Program-made: the position numbers and the translations under genes
DNA from: Bacteroidota bacterium
GTDB lineage: Bacteria; Bacteroidota; Ignavibacteria; UBA10030; UBA8401
Reading direction: 5' to 3'
DNA: 40,822 nt
Assembly (NCBI GenBank): GCA_019455105.1
Contig: JACFMZ010000009.1
Coordinates: 1-40,822 of the forward strand
In this document: piece by piece, positions 9,101 through 16,517 of the stretch
Layout of the letters: the number at the start of each line of letters is the position of its first letter
How positions within the stretch are numbered: the stretch's first letter is position 1
Notes under the pieces: generated by a model
The model's database searches: none
What the model saw: the letters and a program-made list of their open reading frames with translations, nothing else
Told to the model about the DNA's origin: nothing

Positions 9101-9599
9101 CATAAATAACGGTATTAACTCCAGTACCGGCAACATCAAAGGCATCACCATAACGTCCATTGACATCTAACAATGAGCCTTCAAACGCAACCGTTGGAAT
9201 AGTTGTACTGCTATCATCTTTCCAGCGATAAATTTTAAATGCTGCCGGACTTGTAACAAGATTTGTGGCGTACACAACACCATCTTCTGTTACCTCAATA
9301 TCCACAATTGACAATGTCCCGCCCGAAATTCCCGTTGTGTTTAATGAATCTAACAATACTCCTGTGGCCGCATTATAGACATAAATTTTCGGCGGAGCGG
9401 TTGCTTTGCTGGCAATAAGATAATGTCCTGTTGCTCTGTTTAATGCTGCACCGCGTACATTATCTCCCGATGCTGCAAATTGAGGCGTTGTTCCGCCCAC
9501 AACTTTCCACACTTCAGTGAACTGCGCAAACGCTGATCCGGAAAAGACCATCATCATCAGCGACAACGCAACACCAAGAAATGTAATTTTCTTTTTCAT
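6177..9599 (-). CDS. T9SS-secreted multidomain protein with cohesin-like and CBM9-like domains
   Basis: A 1140-aa exported protein. The start MKKKITFLG has AGGAAACACT upstream; a 25-residue signal peptide ends at SAFA. Domains in order: an N-terminal propeller resembling DUF4623 (about 25-320), an Ig-like segment, an OB-like DUF5689-type segment (about 440-540), a cohesin-like beta-sandwich (about 690-810, starting MSITTGSGDVGAEVTLSAV and containing FNIMFDSTKLQYVSA), a CBM9/DOMON-like sandwich (about 812-1045, TAKVTLDGKLDEPEW) and the type A T9SS sorting domain (last 92 residues, QNYPNPFNPTTNIRYS ... KKMMLLK). Known T9SS cargo crosses the outer membrane and is released or anchored at the surface. 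Domain names other than the sorting domain come from motif recall and carry moderate certainty. Its neighbour is a second T9SS cargo, but each has its own terminator. Confidence 0.85.
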   Translation of the reverse strand: MKKKITFLGVALSLMMMVFSGSAFAQFTEVWKVVGGTTPQFAASGDNVRGAALNRATGHYLIASKATAPPKIYVYNAATGVLLDSLNTTGISGGTLSIVDIEVTEDGVVYATNLVTSPAAFKIYRWKDDSSTTIPTVAFEGSLLDVNGRYGDAFDVAGTGVNTVIYVGGNNAATDSVMVFTTTDGINFHNTGYRKVTGNQAAVGIAQITPGGNFLAAQQGAAALRLYNTTGGIVESVPTKTAPLSVDIAYREAAGRKWVALAESAITAGHNRKGVLLNVTYGFANAVRVGETPILGTTGATGIGSDIDLQYNDADSTFIIYMLADNNAFGAWKTGNVLLQNLNPLAANFRRTQYVPFNNQPDTVYIDVRDDGYIPKDSVWISYTINGTVNGKVVMSLVSGDSTNGTYRGILAAANNLNGNRIEYYVTVADDRGARVVTATEKYFAGVTPMALSTVRAIDENGVMLYKGFAARFKGVCVQEDSLIAIPTSRHDVIIQDDSGAVDIVEFAVSGVAPPWRMKRGNVYYAAGKVDQYNGKIQIAIPGTGLHIEVIDDGPGVEPKPKEVTIADLSFDKLGEKLENSVIMIHNARLTPGSLKWPNAGAPGTNITITDNGTDSLTLRVPALSSANGVPPLTQPFTVVGVAGQFDNSSPFTSGYQIIMRQVDDIIPEVPMSITTGSGDVGAEVTLSAVTGMKVDTFNISSYQFNIMFDSTKLQYVSATNNGTISSGFTFAVNQINGAMLRVAASGSTALKDSGALFTFTLKIKNAGEGYVGFNGQYNEGSPYAMPARTMISGSVPFDNPDTVHTITAKVTLDGKLDEPEWANASTLIFGPSDAPKSGNEKTVTGGFDIKASFDVGGVTYHIPYKDTSYTKVKFLQYGSDLYIGIQSPDKSICKFDWEADGIFVQIKNKTGETKEYKLYYQNIDSTANTIRYEESVLNSGAGAGVLGAGSTVNDTTNVDNGFTAELKIKLASLGYADGDKAVPVSMVIFDPDGFQFNSTLPWPYGMSQWDSARGSYYKSWWGSEWGSSFKTIALQPMTGVVEAAQLPTEYALHQNYPNPFNPTTNIRYSILQQGPTTLVIYDLLGREVRTLVNETLNAGTYEKTWDGKNNFGSQVASGIYIYRIQSGSFVSTKKMMLLK

Positions 9600-9656
9600 A
9601 GTGTTTCCTTTTTTTGTTAGTGAATCCATTGTGTTATAATGTGTAATAAAAAATAT

Positions 9657-9695
9657 TTTGCGGCAGCGAATGATATTTTCATTCTCTGCCGCAAA
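9657..9695 (-). terminator. Rho-independent terminator between the two secreted-protein genes
   Basis: A long hairpin: TTTGCGGCAG pairs with CTGCCGCAAA, continuing inward through GAATGA / TCATTC around a short TATTT loop. On the minus strand it is followed by TATTTTTTATT. It lies 7 bp past the stop of the dockerin-bearing gene, so the two secreted-protein genes are probably separate transcripts. Confidence 0.88.
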
Positions 9696-9701
9696 AAAAT
9701 A

Positions 9702-12515
9702 TTACTTCAAGAGCATCATCTTTTTAATCTGGCTGAAGCTGCCGGATGTTAACCGGTAGAAATACACACCGGATGCAACTTTGCTTCCCTGTACGTCGGT
9801 AGCATTCCACTGCACGCGATACGAACCGGCATTTTGTACTTCATTAATTAACGTTGCAACTTCACGTCCGGCAATATCATAGATCTTTAACTGCACCAAA
9901 CCATTTTGCGGTAATTGGTATTCAATGGTTGTTGAAGGGTTAAACGGATTCGGATAATTCTGTGAAAGCGTATAGGTTGACGGGACTTCAATTTTTCCCG
10001 CACCAACGCTGGTTACAGAACTAATCCGCGTATCGTTAAACTTCACATCTTCAGCTTGGATGGTAATATTATCCGACGCTTTCAACACTTCAGCTTCAAC
10101 AATAAACAGCTGACCGCCTTCGTCAAGAGCATCGCCATTTGCCATAGCAACATTTACATATCCGCTTTGTATGTTAGAAGCAATGGTAAAGGTTTTTGTA
10201 AGATCAGTTTTTTTAATGTTTTTAATTTTTATTGCAGAGCTGTTGTATAACAGTTTCATTTCTGCTGAACGAATTCCTGCCAAATCGGTTGGAATGGCAA
10301 CAGGAATTTCGACTGTTTGTCCGGCATTTCCTCTTGCGTTGTAAATAGTCATCGCAAGCTGTGCCGGTTCGTTTTTCTTAATGCTTCTGAATGGTGCTAA
10401 CGGTTGTGTCCACGGCAGATACGGAATTTTTCCGACAACAAAACCAAGAATTAAGCTTGCATCAACAGCATCGACTGAGGTTCCTTCAGCGGAAAGATTA
10501 ACATCGCCGATTTTTGTTTGATCATCCGTTAATGTTATTGTTCCAACAACAGATTGGAGAATCAATGAAGCGTCTAAGGCAGAGGCGCTTCCATCTCCGG
10601 TTATATCGCCGACACCTGCAGTAATGCCAATTGTTCCATACGGATTGTAAGAAACATCATCAATATTTAAAGTCCACGGTGATGTTCCTCCCGGCGCCCA
10701 AATTTTTAATCCGTCTATAGAAATACGCGAACCGGACATTGCCTTTTTCGCCGGAGATCCTGCTAACGCGCCAATCCATTGGCTTTCATCTTCTAAATTC
10801 CATTGATAAAGATGCCATTCGCCGTCGTTAATAACCGGAAGTCCGATTGAGGTTTTTGATGCGGCGCCTCCGTCTCCCGGATCATCCATATAAATTGCAA
10901 ACACAGCACCCGCTGGAGCGGTAGAAGTGCGCGCCCAATAACCAATATATCCGTACGGAGCTAAAGAATCGTTGTTTGCAGGCGTGCCGATTCCTGAGAG
11001 CATTCGTACCGTAAACGCTCCGCCGGCGCCGGTGAGAGAGAGTTCCAATGCAGAACCTGCACCATTACCATGGTTTCGTGATGCCGTTCTTATTGCTGAA
11101 CTTGAACTAAGTCCCGCGGTTGTTCCGGAAAAAGATGGAGCAATTGGGTTTACTGAATTTATTGGATTTCCAAAGTGTCCGGCATTGACATTAAAGTTAT
11201 CAAGAATTTTTGTGCCAATTGTACCAACAACAATAACAGCGCTGCTTGTCCATTTTGTCGGAGCGGTCATCGGCGGCACATACATTCTTACCCATTCGGT
11301 CGACGGGTTGGCAAAATAAATATTTCCTAAAATGTCTGTAGCAATAGCATGATATGCTGATGTTGAAGAAACCGGCATAAATAATTTTGTGAAAGCTTTT
11401 CCATCCAAATCAACTTTAAATACTCCTCCGTTTGCGCCTAATACTCTTGCATATAAAATATCATCGGCATTTGAATTTTTATTTGTGCCGCGAAAGACAT
11501 TTAAATGCGTTACGCGTTCGGGAAAAGTAAGAGTATCAAGTACGGTAAATGTACCAGAAATAAATTTTGCCCGTCCAAGCTTTGAGTATGTAGTCGATGA
11601 AGCACCGAATGAAAAATAGACATAACCGGAATCATCAACAGCCACATCACGGAGATATCCTGCTGCTTCAGCTGTTGTAAATAACGTATCGGCAACACCG
11701 TTCGGCGTGCGGCGGATAAGTTTATTTGCATAGGCAATTAATAATGTCGGACTTCCTGAGCCAAATGCGGCTATACCACGGGGCATTGGAAATGCCGCCG
11801 TATCTTCTATTGTTTGCGTGAGAACGCCGTTATGAAACACCCGAATATTTCCCAAACTTCCAGTTGTTCCTTGCTGAGCCGCAACATACAAATCACCGTT
11901 CGGCGCAAAAGTCATATACCAAGGATCAGTTCCATTTGGAGGTGTTACATAATATTCGCTTCCAAAATCTGAAATTTCCGAGCCGGCGCTTGAGGCAACT
12001 AAAAGGCGTGCGTGTCCGCCGCCGCTTTCCGATAAAATAATATTTCCAAACATCGGGCTTGCGGGATCATTCACAACTTCAATATCTCTACTTGATAGTC
12101 CCGAACCTTCTTTCCGAACTGCACTCTGCCATCCTTGTACCCAGTTAGATGTTGAATTACCGGTATCTGAGGTAAAGACTTCTACAACATATCTGCCCAT
12201 CGGAACTAATTTGTTGTCGTTTCCTTTTCCATCCCATTCCATGTTATGCGTACCTGCAGCAAGATTTAAAATCGGATCGAATGATCGTACAACGTTATTT
12301 CCGCTTTTAATTCTTACAACAACAGTATCGGCATTGCCGTTAATCGTAAACCAAAGTCGTGCCCCCGTCCCGTCTTGGAATTGTCCGTCAAATGCCGTCG
12401 AATCCGGATTGGTAATTTTTAACCCGGTGGCATAAGTACCGGCATACGATACATTCCAACTACCCATCAGCAGCATAAAAAATGCCGCCAAACAAATTTT
12501 AACAGATTGTCTCAT
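9702..12515 (-). CDS. T9SS-secreted protein with dockerin and cohesin-like domains
   Basis: A 937-aa exported protein. The start MRQSVKICL has AGGAGAA upstream, and the signal peptide ends near VSYA. Domains in order: a FlgD-Ig-like segment (about 40-110, NMEWDGKGNDNK), an NHL/SMP30-like propeller (about 120-430), a beta-sandwich with a concanavalin-like look (about 440-625), a type I dockerin pair (about 635-705: GDITGDGSASALDASLIL and GDVNLSAEGTSVDAVDASL, both with calcium-loop Asp/Asn spacing), a cohesin-like domain (about 720-838, AEMKLLYNSSAIKIKNIK) and a C-terminal sorting domain (NYPNPFNPSTTIEY ... KKMMLLK). Dockerins bind cohesins and the neighbouring secreted protein also carries a cohesin-like domain, so pairing at the cell surface is a reasonable inference. 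No catalytic domain was recognised. Confidence 0.87.
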   Translation of the reverse strand: MRQSVKICLAAFFMLLMGSWNVSYAGTYATGLKITNPDSTAFDGQFQDGTGARLWFTINGNADTVVVRIKSGNNVVRSFDPILNLAAGTHNMEWDGKGNDNKLVPMGRYVVEVFTSDTGNSTSNWVQGWQSAVRKEGSGLSSRDIEVVNDPASPMFGNIILSESGGGHARLLVASSAGSEISDFGSEYYVTPPNGTDPWYMTFAPNGDLYVAAQQGTTGSLGNIRVFHNGVLTQTIEDTAAFPMPRGIAAFGSGSPTLLIAYANKLIRRTPNGVADTLFTTAEAAGYLRDVAVDDSGYVYFSFGASSTTYSKLGRAKFISGTFTVLDTLTFPERVTHLNVFRGTNKNSNADDILYARVLGANGGVFKVDLDGKAFTKLFMPVSSTSAYHAIATDILGNIYFANPSTEWVRMYVPPMTAPTKWTSSAVIVVGTIGTKILDNFNVNAGHFGNPINSVNPIAPSFSGTTAGLSSSSAIRTASRNHGNGAGSALELSLTGAGGAFTVRMLSGIGTPANNDSLAPYGYIGYWARTSTAPAGAVFAIYMDDPGDGGAASKTSIGLPVINDGEWHLYQWNLEDESQWIGALAGSPAKKAMSGSRISIDGLKIWAPGGTSPWTLNIDDVSYNPYGTIGITAGVGDITGDGSASALDASLILQSVVGTITLTDDQTKIGDVNLSAEGTSVDAVDASLILGFVVGKIPYLPWTQPLAPFRSIKKNEPAQLAMTIYNARGNAGQTVEIPVAIPTDLAGIRSAEMKLLYNSSAIKIKNIKKTDLTKTFTIASNIQSGYVNVAMANGDALDEGGQLFIVEAEVLKASDNITIQAEDVKFNDTRISSVTSVGAGKIEVPSTYTLSQNYPNPFNPSTTIEYQLPQNGLVQLKIYDIAGREVATLINEVQNAGSYRVQWNATDVQGSKVASGVYFYRLTSGSFSQIKKMMLLK

Positions 12516-12853
12516 AGAAGATTCTCCTCTATTGTTGTGTGTTGTGGTGAAGTAGGTGTGATTGTGAGTTTTTGAAGCAATGCGATGTAAAATTATTTCT
12601 AACATAAGACACAGGTTCCTTACACGTAAGAATTTTTCAACAGTGTATAAGCAATAAGTTCAGTTTATGGACGAAAGATTATTTTACCGAAATGAAAGGC
12701 GTATCAATTAACTATAATATATTTCTCTTTTTTTAGATAAAATGTATAAAAATATATTCTCTTACTGCATGGAATATGTATAATCATATCTTAACATGCA
12801 ATAAATAATTTACCGCTAAATCCTTATTGTGATATTTTATAATTTTTAAAGTA
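12516..12853. other. AT-rich divergent intergenic region
   Basis: About 340 bp between the leftward secreted-protein gene and the ssb promoter. It is AT-rich and should hold the leftward promoter, but I see no clear gene, RNA or repeat in it. Confidence 0.5.
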
Positions 12854-12882
12854 TTGACAAAATAAAACAAAAATTGTATGTT
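12854..12882 (+). promoter_or_regulatory. Candidate ssb promoter
   Basis: TTGACA (12854-12859), a 17-bp spacer and TATGTT (12877-12882) lie 32 bp before the ssb start codon. The -35 box matches the sigma-70 consensus exactly. Confidence 0.6.
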
Positions 12883-12914
12883 CTCACACACAATATTAAT
12901 AACATGGAGGTGAT

Positions 12915-13331
12915 ATGTCTAAAAGCTTAAACAAAGTTATGCTGATTGGAAATTTAGGGAAAGACCCTGAATTGAAATACACTCCCAGCGGAATTGCCGT
13001 TGCAACATTTTCCATCGCTACCTCTGAATCGTGGAAAGATCAGGATGGGAATCAGCAGGAAAAAACAGAATGGCACAATATTGTTGTCTGGCGGAAACTT
13101 GCTGAAATTGCCGGTGAATACTTAAAAAAGGGGAAAAAAATCTACCTTGAAGGAAAACTGCAAACCCGAAATTATGAAAAAGACGGCGTAAAACGCTATA
13201 TCACCGAAATTGTTGCCGATAGTTTTATTATGCTCGACAGCGCAGGAAAACAAAACGGCGGTTCAGCCGATGCCGAAACATTCTCGGCTCCCGTCGATAC
13301 TGCGGCAAAAGATGATGATCTCCCATTCTAA
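12915..13331 (+). CDS. ssb: Single-stranded DNA-binding protein
   Basis: A 138-aa OB-fold protein that coats single-stranded DNA in replication, repair and recombination. It begins [23 protein letters not shown], the standard SSB opening, has [15 protein letters not shown] in the core and a [23 protein letters not shown] strand pair, followed by a short acidic tail ending DDDLPF, the motif that recruits partner proteins. Length is normal for the short form. A strong GGAGGTGAT ribosome-binding site precedes the ATG, and a consensus-like promoter lies just upstream. A hairpin terminator follows. Identification is certain. Confidence 0.97.
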   Translation: MSKSLNKVMLIGNLGKDPELKYTPSGIAVATFSIATSESWKDQDGNQQEKTEWHNIVVWRKLAEIAGEYLKKGKKIYLEGKLQTRNYEKDGVKRYITEIVADSFIMLDSAGKQNGGSADAETFSAPVDTAAKDDDLPF

Positions 13332-13358
13332 ATACTATAACGTTTAATTTTTTAATTA

Positions 13359-13390
13359 CAGCCCCGAAAATACGGGGCTGAATTTTTTTA
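13359..13390 (+). terminator. Rho-independent terminator after ssb
   Basis: CAGCCCCG / CGGGGCTG with a 6-nt loop, followed by AATTTTTTTA. It separates ssb from the downstream gamma-glutamyltransferase gene, whose Shine-Dalgarno overlaps the end of the T tract, so some read-through is possible. Confidence 0.85.
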
Positions 13391-13400
13391 AGGATTTACA

Positions 13401-15092
13401 ATGAAAAAAATATCTCTGCTTCTTATAATTTTTCTCTTTCTTCATCCGTCATTATTCAGCGCATCAAAAAAGCCGGTTCGCGGAAAACACGGAATGGTGG
13501 TTGCCGCTGATCCTCTTGCCGCTCAAGCAGGGCTGGAAATTCTTAAAGCCGGCGGAAATGCTGTAGATGCTGCGGTCGCAGTCGGCTTTGCACTTGCAGT
13601 AACATATCCCGCTGCAGGAAATATCGGCGGCGGCGGGTTTATGAATATCCGGTTGGCGGACGGAACATCCATCACTATTGATTATCGCGAGAAAGCTCCC
13701 GGTAAAGCATTTCGCGATATGTATCTCGATTCGGCAGGAAATTTTCTTCCGCAGAAAAGCCAGTACGGTCATCTTGCTTCCGGCGTTCCCGGATCCGTTG
13801 CCGGGATGCTTTTAGGGTTGGAAAAGTTCGGAACGATGAATCGTAAGCAGGTTATTTCTCCCGCGTATAAACTTGCCAACGATGGTTTTCCGCTGCTGCG
13901 AGAATTAGCAGAAGATATAAAATACTCTATTAAAGAATTCTTGCCGTTTCCCGGCTCCATGAAGTCATTCACCAAAAACGGAAAACCGTACGAAGAAGGA
14001 GAAATCTGGAAACAACCCGACCTTGCAAAAACATTACAGCGGATTATTGAAAAGGGACGCGACGGATTCTACAAGGGCGAAACGGCAAAATTAATTGTGG
14101 AAGAGATGAAACGAGGCGGCGGATTAATTTCATTGGAAGATCTTGCCAATTATCACGCCGCGCTTCGCAAACCGGTGAGCGGAACATACCGCGGCTACGA
14201 AATTATTTCCATGCCGCCGCCAAGTTCCGGCGGAATTGCCCTCATTCAGCTTTTAAATATTCTTGAAGGCTATCCTTTAAAAAACTACGGCGCCAACTCC
14301 GCAAACACTCTTCAGCGGTACATTGAAGCAATGCGCCGCGTGTACGCAGACCGCGCGGAATTTCTCGGCGATCCCGATTTTTACAAAGTTCCTTCAACGT
14401 GGCTTACATCAAAAGATTATGCCGCTCTTCGCCGCGCAACAATTGATACCCTTCACGCAACGCCGAGTTCAGAAGTTTCTCACGGAACAAAACCGCCGCA
14501 CGAGCCGGATGAAACTACGCATTATTCCGTTGTGGATAAATGGGGAAACTGCGTGAGTGTTACCACCACCATTAACGGCGGTTTCGGTTCATGCGTTGTG
14601 GTTGACGGTGCAGGATTTTTATTAAATAATGAAATGGATGATTTCAGCGCTAAGCCGGGTGTTCCCAATATGTTCGGCGCGCTCGGAAATGTTGCCAACG
14701 AAATTCAGCCGAACAAACGAATGCTTTCTTCCATGACGCCGACAATTGTTTTAAAGGATGGAAAGCCCTTTATGGTTATCGGCACTCCCGGCGGCACCAC
14801 AATTATTACAACTGTTATGCAGGTTATCTGCAACGTCATCGATTTCGGCATAAACATTCAAGAAGCGATTGACGCGCCCCGCATTCACCAGCAATGGTTC
14901 CCCGATTCAACATTCTTTGAAAAGCGCGGACTCTCATTCGACACACTGGAAAAATTAAAAGCAATGGGACAAACAATGATTGAGCGGCGTGGAAATTCCG
15001 GACTTGCCGAAGGAATTATAATAGACAGTGAACGAAATATTTATTACGGCGCCACCGACCCGCGCGGCTACGGCGCGGCTGTGGGATATTAA
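13401..15092 (+). CDS. ggt: Gamma-glutamyltransferase (glutathione hydrolase)
   Basis: A 563-aa periplasmic Ntn-hydrolase that cleaves or transfers the gamma-glutamyl group of glutathione and related peptides. A signal peptide (MKKISLLLIIFLFLHPSLFSA) is followed by the AADPLAAQAGLEILKAGGNAVDAAVA opening. Self-cleavage is expected before T372 in ETTHYSVVD, giving the catalytic N-terminal threonine of the small subunit. Substrate-site motifs LLNNEMDDFS, MLSSMTPTIVLKDGKP and GTPGGTTIITTV are intact, as is the closing YGATDPRGYGAAVGY. Length is normal. The start has AAGGATTT upstream, 10 bp after the ssb terminator, so it may be read partly from ssb. It probably serves glutathione salvage. Confidence 0.95.
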   Translation: MKKISLLLIIFLFLHPSLFSASKKPVRGKHGMVVAADPLAAQAGLEILKAGGNAVDAAVAVGFALAVTYPAAGNIGGGGFMNIRLADGTSITIDYREKAPGKAFRDMYLDSAGNFLPQKSQYGHLASGVPGSVAGMLLGLEKFGTMNRKQVISPAYKLANDGFPLLRELAEDIKYSIKEFLPFPGSMKSFTKNGKPYEEGEIWKQPDLAKTLQRIIEKGRDGFYKGETAKLIVEEMKRGGGLISLEDLANYHAALRKPVSGTYRGYEIISMPPPSSGGIALIQLLNILEGYPLKNYGANSANTLQRYIEAMRRVYADRAEFLGDPDFYKVPSTWLTSKDYAALRRATIDTLHATPSSEVSHGTKPPHEPDETTHYSVVDKWGNCVSVTTTINGGFGSCVVVDGAGFLLNNEMDDFSAKPGVPNMFGALGNVANEIQPNKRMLSSMTPTIVLKDGKPFMVIGTPGGTTIITTVMQVICNVIDFGINIQEAIDAPRIHQQWFPDSTFFEKRGLSFDTLEKLKAMGQTMIERRGNSGLAEGIIIDSERNIYYGATDPRGYGAAVGY

Positions 15093-15122
15093 TTATTCGC
15101 TCACAGCATATTTTTTTTTCTT

Positions 15123-15158
15123 TGTCATTCCGAGGAGCAGCGCGACGAGGAATCTCAC
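15123..15158. repeat. Dispersed palindromic repeat (TGTCATTCCGAG type)
   Basis: TGTCATTCCGAG and GAGGAATCTCAC surround a short GC-rich centre. The same family recurs near 16463, 17464 and at the right edge of the window. It lies between ggt and the lipoprotein gene, outside any gene. Confidence 0.65.
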
Positions 15159-15246
15159 TTTTGCTTTTAAGTGTAAGTTAAGGTTCCTCATCACTTTTCC
15201 GTTTTAATTCTCCGATGAATAAAAATTCTTAAAGGAAGCAAGACCT

Positions 15247-16209
15247 ATGAATCCTCAATCTCTTCGAATAATTTTCGTTGTAATGCTGCCGTTATTCATA
15301 CTTAGCATTGATTGTAAAAAAGACGGCGGCACAATAATACCGCCCGACCCACCACCGCCAGGCGAAGACACAACCGCTAACCCGCGTAAATTAATTGACA
15401 ACGCGGGTTATCCCGATTGGTCTCCCACAGGAGAACGCATTGCGTTTGTGCGCAACGACAGCATACGATTATGGTATTTTGCCGATAAACACGAAGAGTT
15501 TATTACCACAGGCACAGAGCCAAATTTCTCTCCCGACGGCAAAAAAATTACGTTTGAGCGTGACAAAAAAATTTATTGGATTGATGTAGAGACAAAACAA
15601 GAAACTTACCTTACTGACGGCATAACGCCAAACTGGAGTGCAAACGGCAAATGGATTGCATTTGCCAACAAAACCGCCTCACGCTTATTAACCGACGGTA
15701 CGATTATTTATGGCGAGCCATCGCCCGACAGCAGTATTTATTATTACGATTTAGACAGCAATAAAATTAACCGGGTTGTAATTACTAATTACGACTCGCT
15801 GTATATTGGCGATAAACTTTCTTTGTTTTTTCCGACGTGGGGAATGAATGATTCTATTTTGTTTTTTTCTTCGGAGATAGGAATTCGTCAAGTAAAAATT
15901 ACTGGTGGTATAGCAGTTTTATTTTGGTTTCCATTGCCTAATACAACAGAAGGATTAAGCAAAAAAAATAAGATTACTGCAATAGGTAGCAGTGGTCAAC
16001 AACGCTGGAATGAAGTGACAAACAGACTAGTATATTGGGGTTTATTAAACACGGGGTTTAATCAATATACACCAGCATCTATGATTTATAATTTTAACAC
16101 AGGATTTCAAGATGGTGGAATATATGAAGCAACTGATCCATGTTGGGAGCCAGACGGATTGCGTTTTTGCTACCACTATCAAAATTCTGTTTGGATTTAC
16201 AAACCATAA
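15247..16209 (+). CDS. Lipoprotein with TolB/PD40-like beta-propeller
   Basis: A 320-aa predicted lipoprotein. The signal peptide ends in a lipobox-like LSID-C (Cys about residue 23), followed by a polar, proline-rich linker (PPDPPPPG). The rest is a chain of PD40/WD40-like blades: YPDWSPTGERIAFVRND, PNFSPDGKKITFER, PNWSANGKWIAFAN, and a last WEPDGLRFCYHYQ. The family includes TolB-like periplasmic propellers, but TolB itself is longer and lacks a lipobox. AAGGAAG precedes the ATG. Codon use in the later part is more AT-rich than the first half. A specific partner cannot be named. Confidence 0.75.
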   Translation: MNPQSLRIIFVVMLPLFILSIDCKKDGGTIIPPDPPPPGEDTTANPRKLIDNAGYPDWSPTGERIAFVRNDSIRLWYFADKHEEFITTGTEPNFSPDGKKITFERDKKIYWIDVETKQETYLTDGITPNWSANGKWIAFANKTASRLLTDGTIIYGEPSPDSSIYYYDLDSNKINRVVITNYDSLYIGDKLSLFFPTWGMNDSILFFSSEIGIRQVKITGGIAVLFWFPLPNTTEGLSKKNKITAIGSSGQQRWNEVTNRLVYWGLLNTGFNQYTPASMIYNFNTGFQDGGIYEATDPCWEPDGLRFCYHYQNSVWIYKP

Positions 16210-16231
16210 CAATGTAAAAAGAAAGGAGAAA

Positions 16232-16273
16232 ATGATTATGTGTGCAAAAGAAAACGCCCGCATTGTGCGTTAA
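16232..16273 (+). CDS. Possible 13-residue leader peptide
   Basis: A very strong Shine-Dalgarno (AAAGGAG) is followed by ATG and 13 codons ending in TAA (MIMCAKENARIVR). The end overlaps a small AACGC/GCGTT inverted repeat. It may be a leader peptide or a truncated gene start. No homologue is known to me, and the only evidence is the ribosome-binding site. Confidence 0.25.
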   Translation: MIMCAKENARIVR

Positions 16274-16350
16274 CACAAATACAGGTGCAACAAAAACAAA
16301 CGAAGAGAGTTCCGTCAATATTTTTTTCCTCGTTCTAAAAACAATATTTG

Positions 16351-16400
16351 GGAAAAAGAAAAAATGAAACGGTTTTCTTTTTCCTTCTTTTTTTTTGTAT
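16351..16400 (+). terminator. Terminator-like hairpin upstream of the DUF1385 gene
   Basis: A perfect 12-bp inverted repeat (GGAAAAAGAAAA / TTTTCTTTTTCC) with a 10-nt loop is followed by a run of nine T residues. The stem is A/T-rich, so it would be weak. The T run merges into TTTGTATATTTT, a promoter-like stretch for the next genes. Confidence 0.5.
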
Positions 16401-16413
16401 ATTTTCACCATCG

Positions 16414-16451
16414 AAACCTGTGGAAACAATTCACAGGTTTTTATTTTTATT
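16414..16451 (+). terminator. Terminator or attenuator hairpin before the DUF1385 gene
   Basis: AAACCTGTG / CACAGGTTT with a 9-nt loop is followed by TTATTTTTATT. If the TTTGTATATTTT stretch just upstream is a promoter, this hairpin lies in the 5' leader of the DUF1385 and prfA genes and could attenuate them; otherwise it is a second stop for the lipoprotein gene. Confidence 0.6.
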
Positions 16452-16462
16452 AACGAAAGAAC

Positions 16463-16509
16463 TTGTCATTCCGCCTACTGGTGCCGAAGGCAATCCTTCT
16501 CTGCGACAA
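16463..16509. repeat. Dispersed palindromic repeat copy
   Basis: TTGTCATTCCGCC at the left and GCGACAA at the right form an imperfect inverted repeat with GTGCCGAAGGCAATCC inside. It belongs to the same GTCATTCC family as those at 15123 and 17464 and ends 9 bp before the DUF1385 start codon. Confidence 0.55.
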
Positions 16510-16517
16510 AAAAATTT

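Noticed and set aside
13464-13772. Antisense open frame in the gamma-glutamyltransferase gene
   Set aside because: It is a codon-bias shadow of ggt with no ribosome-binding site. The same holds for the many antisense frames in the kinases and pump genes.
16395-16517. Longer DUF1385 protein starting in the terminator region
   Set aside because: The added residues are encoded by hairpin and repeat DNA; the family begins at the QVGGQAVIEGVMMR block near the later ATG.
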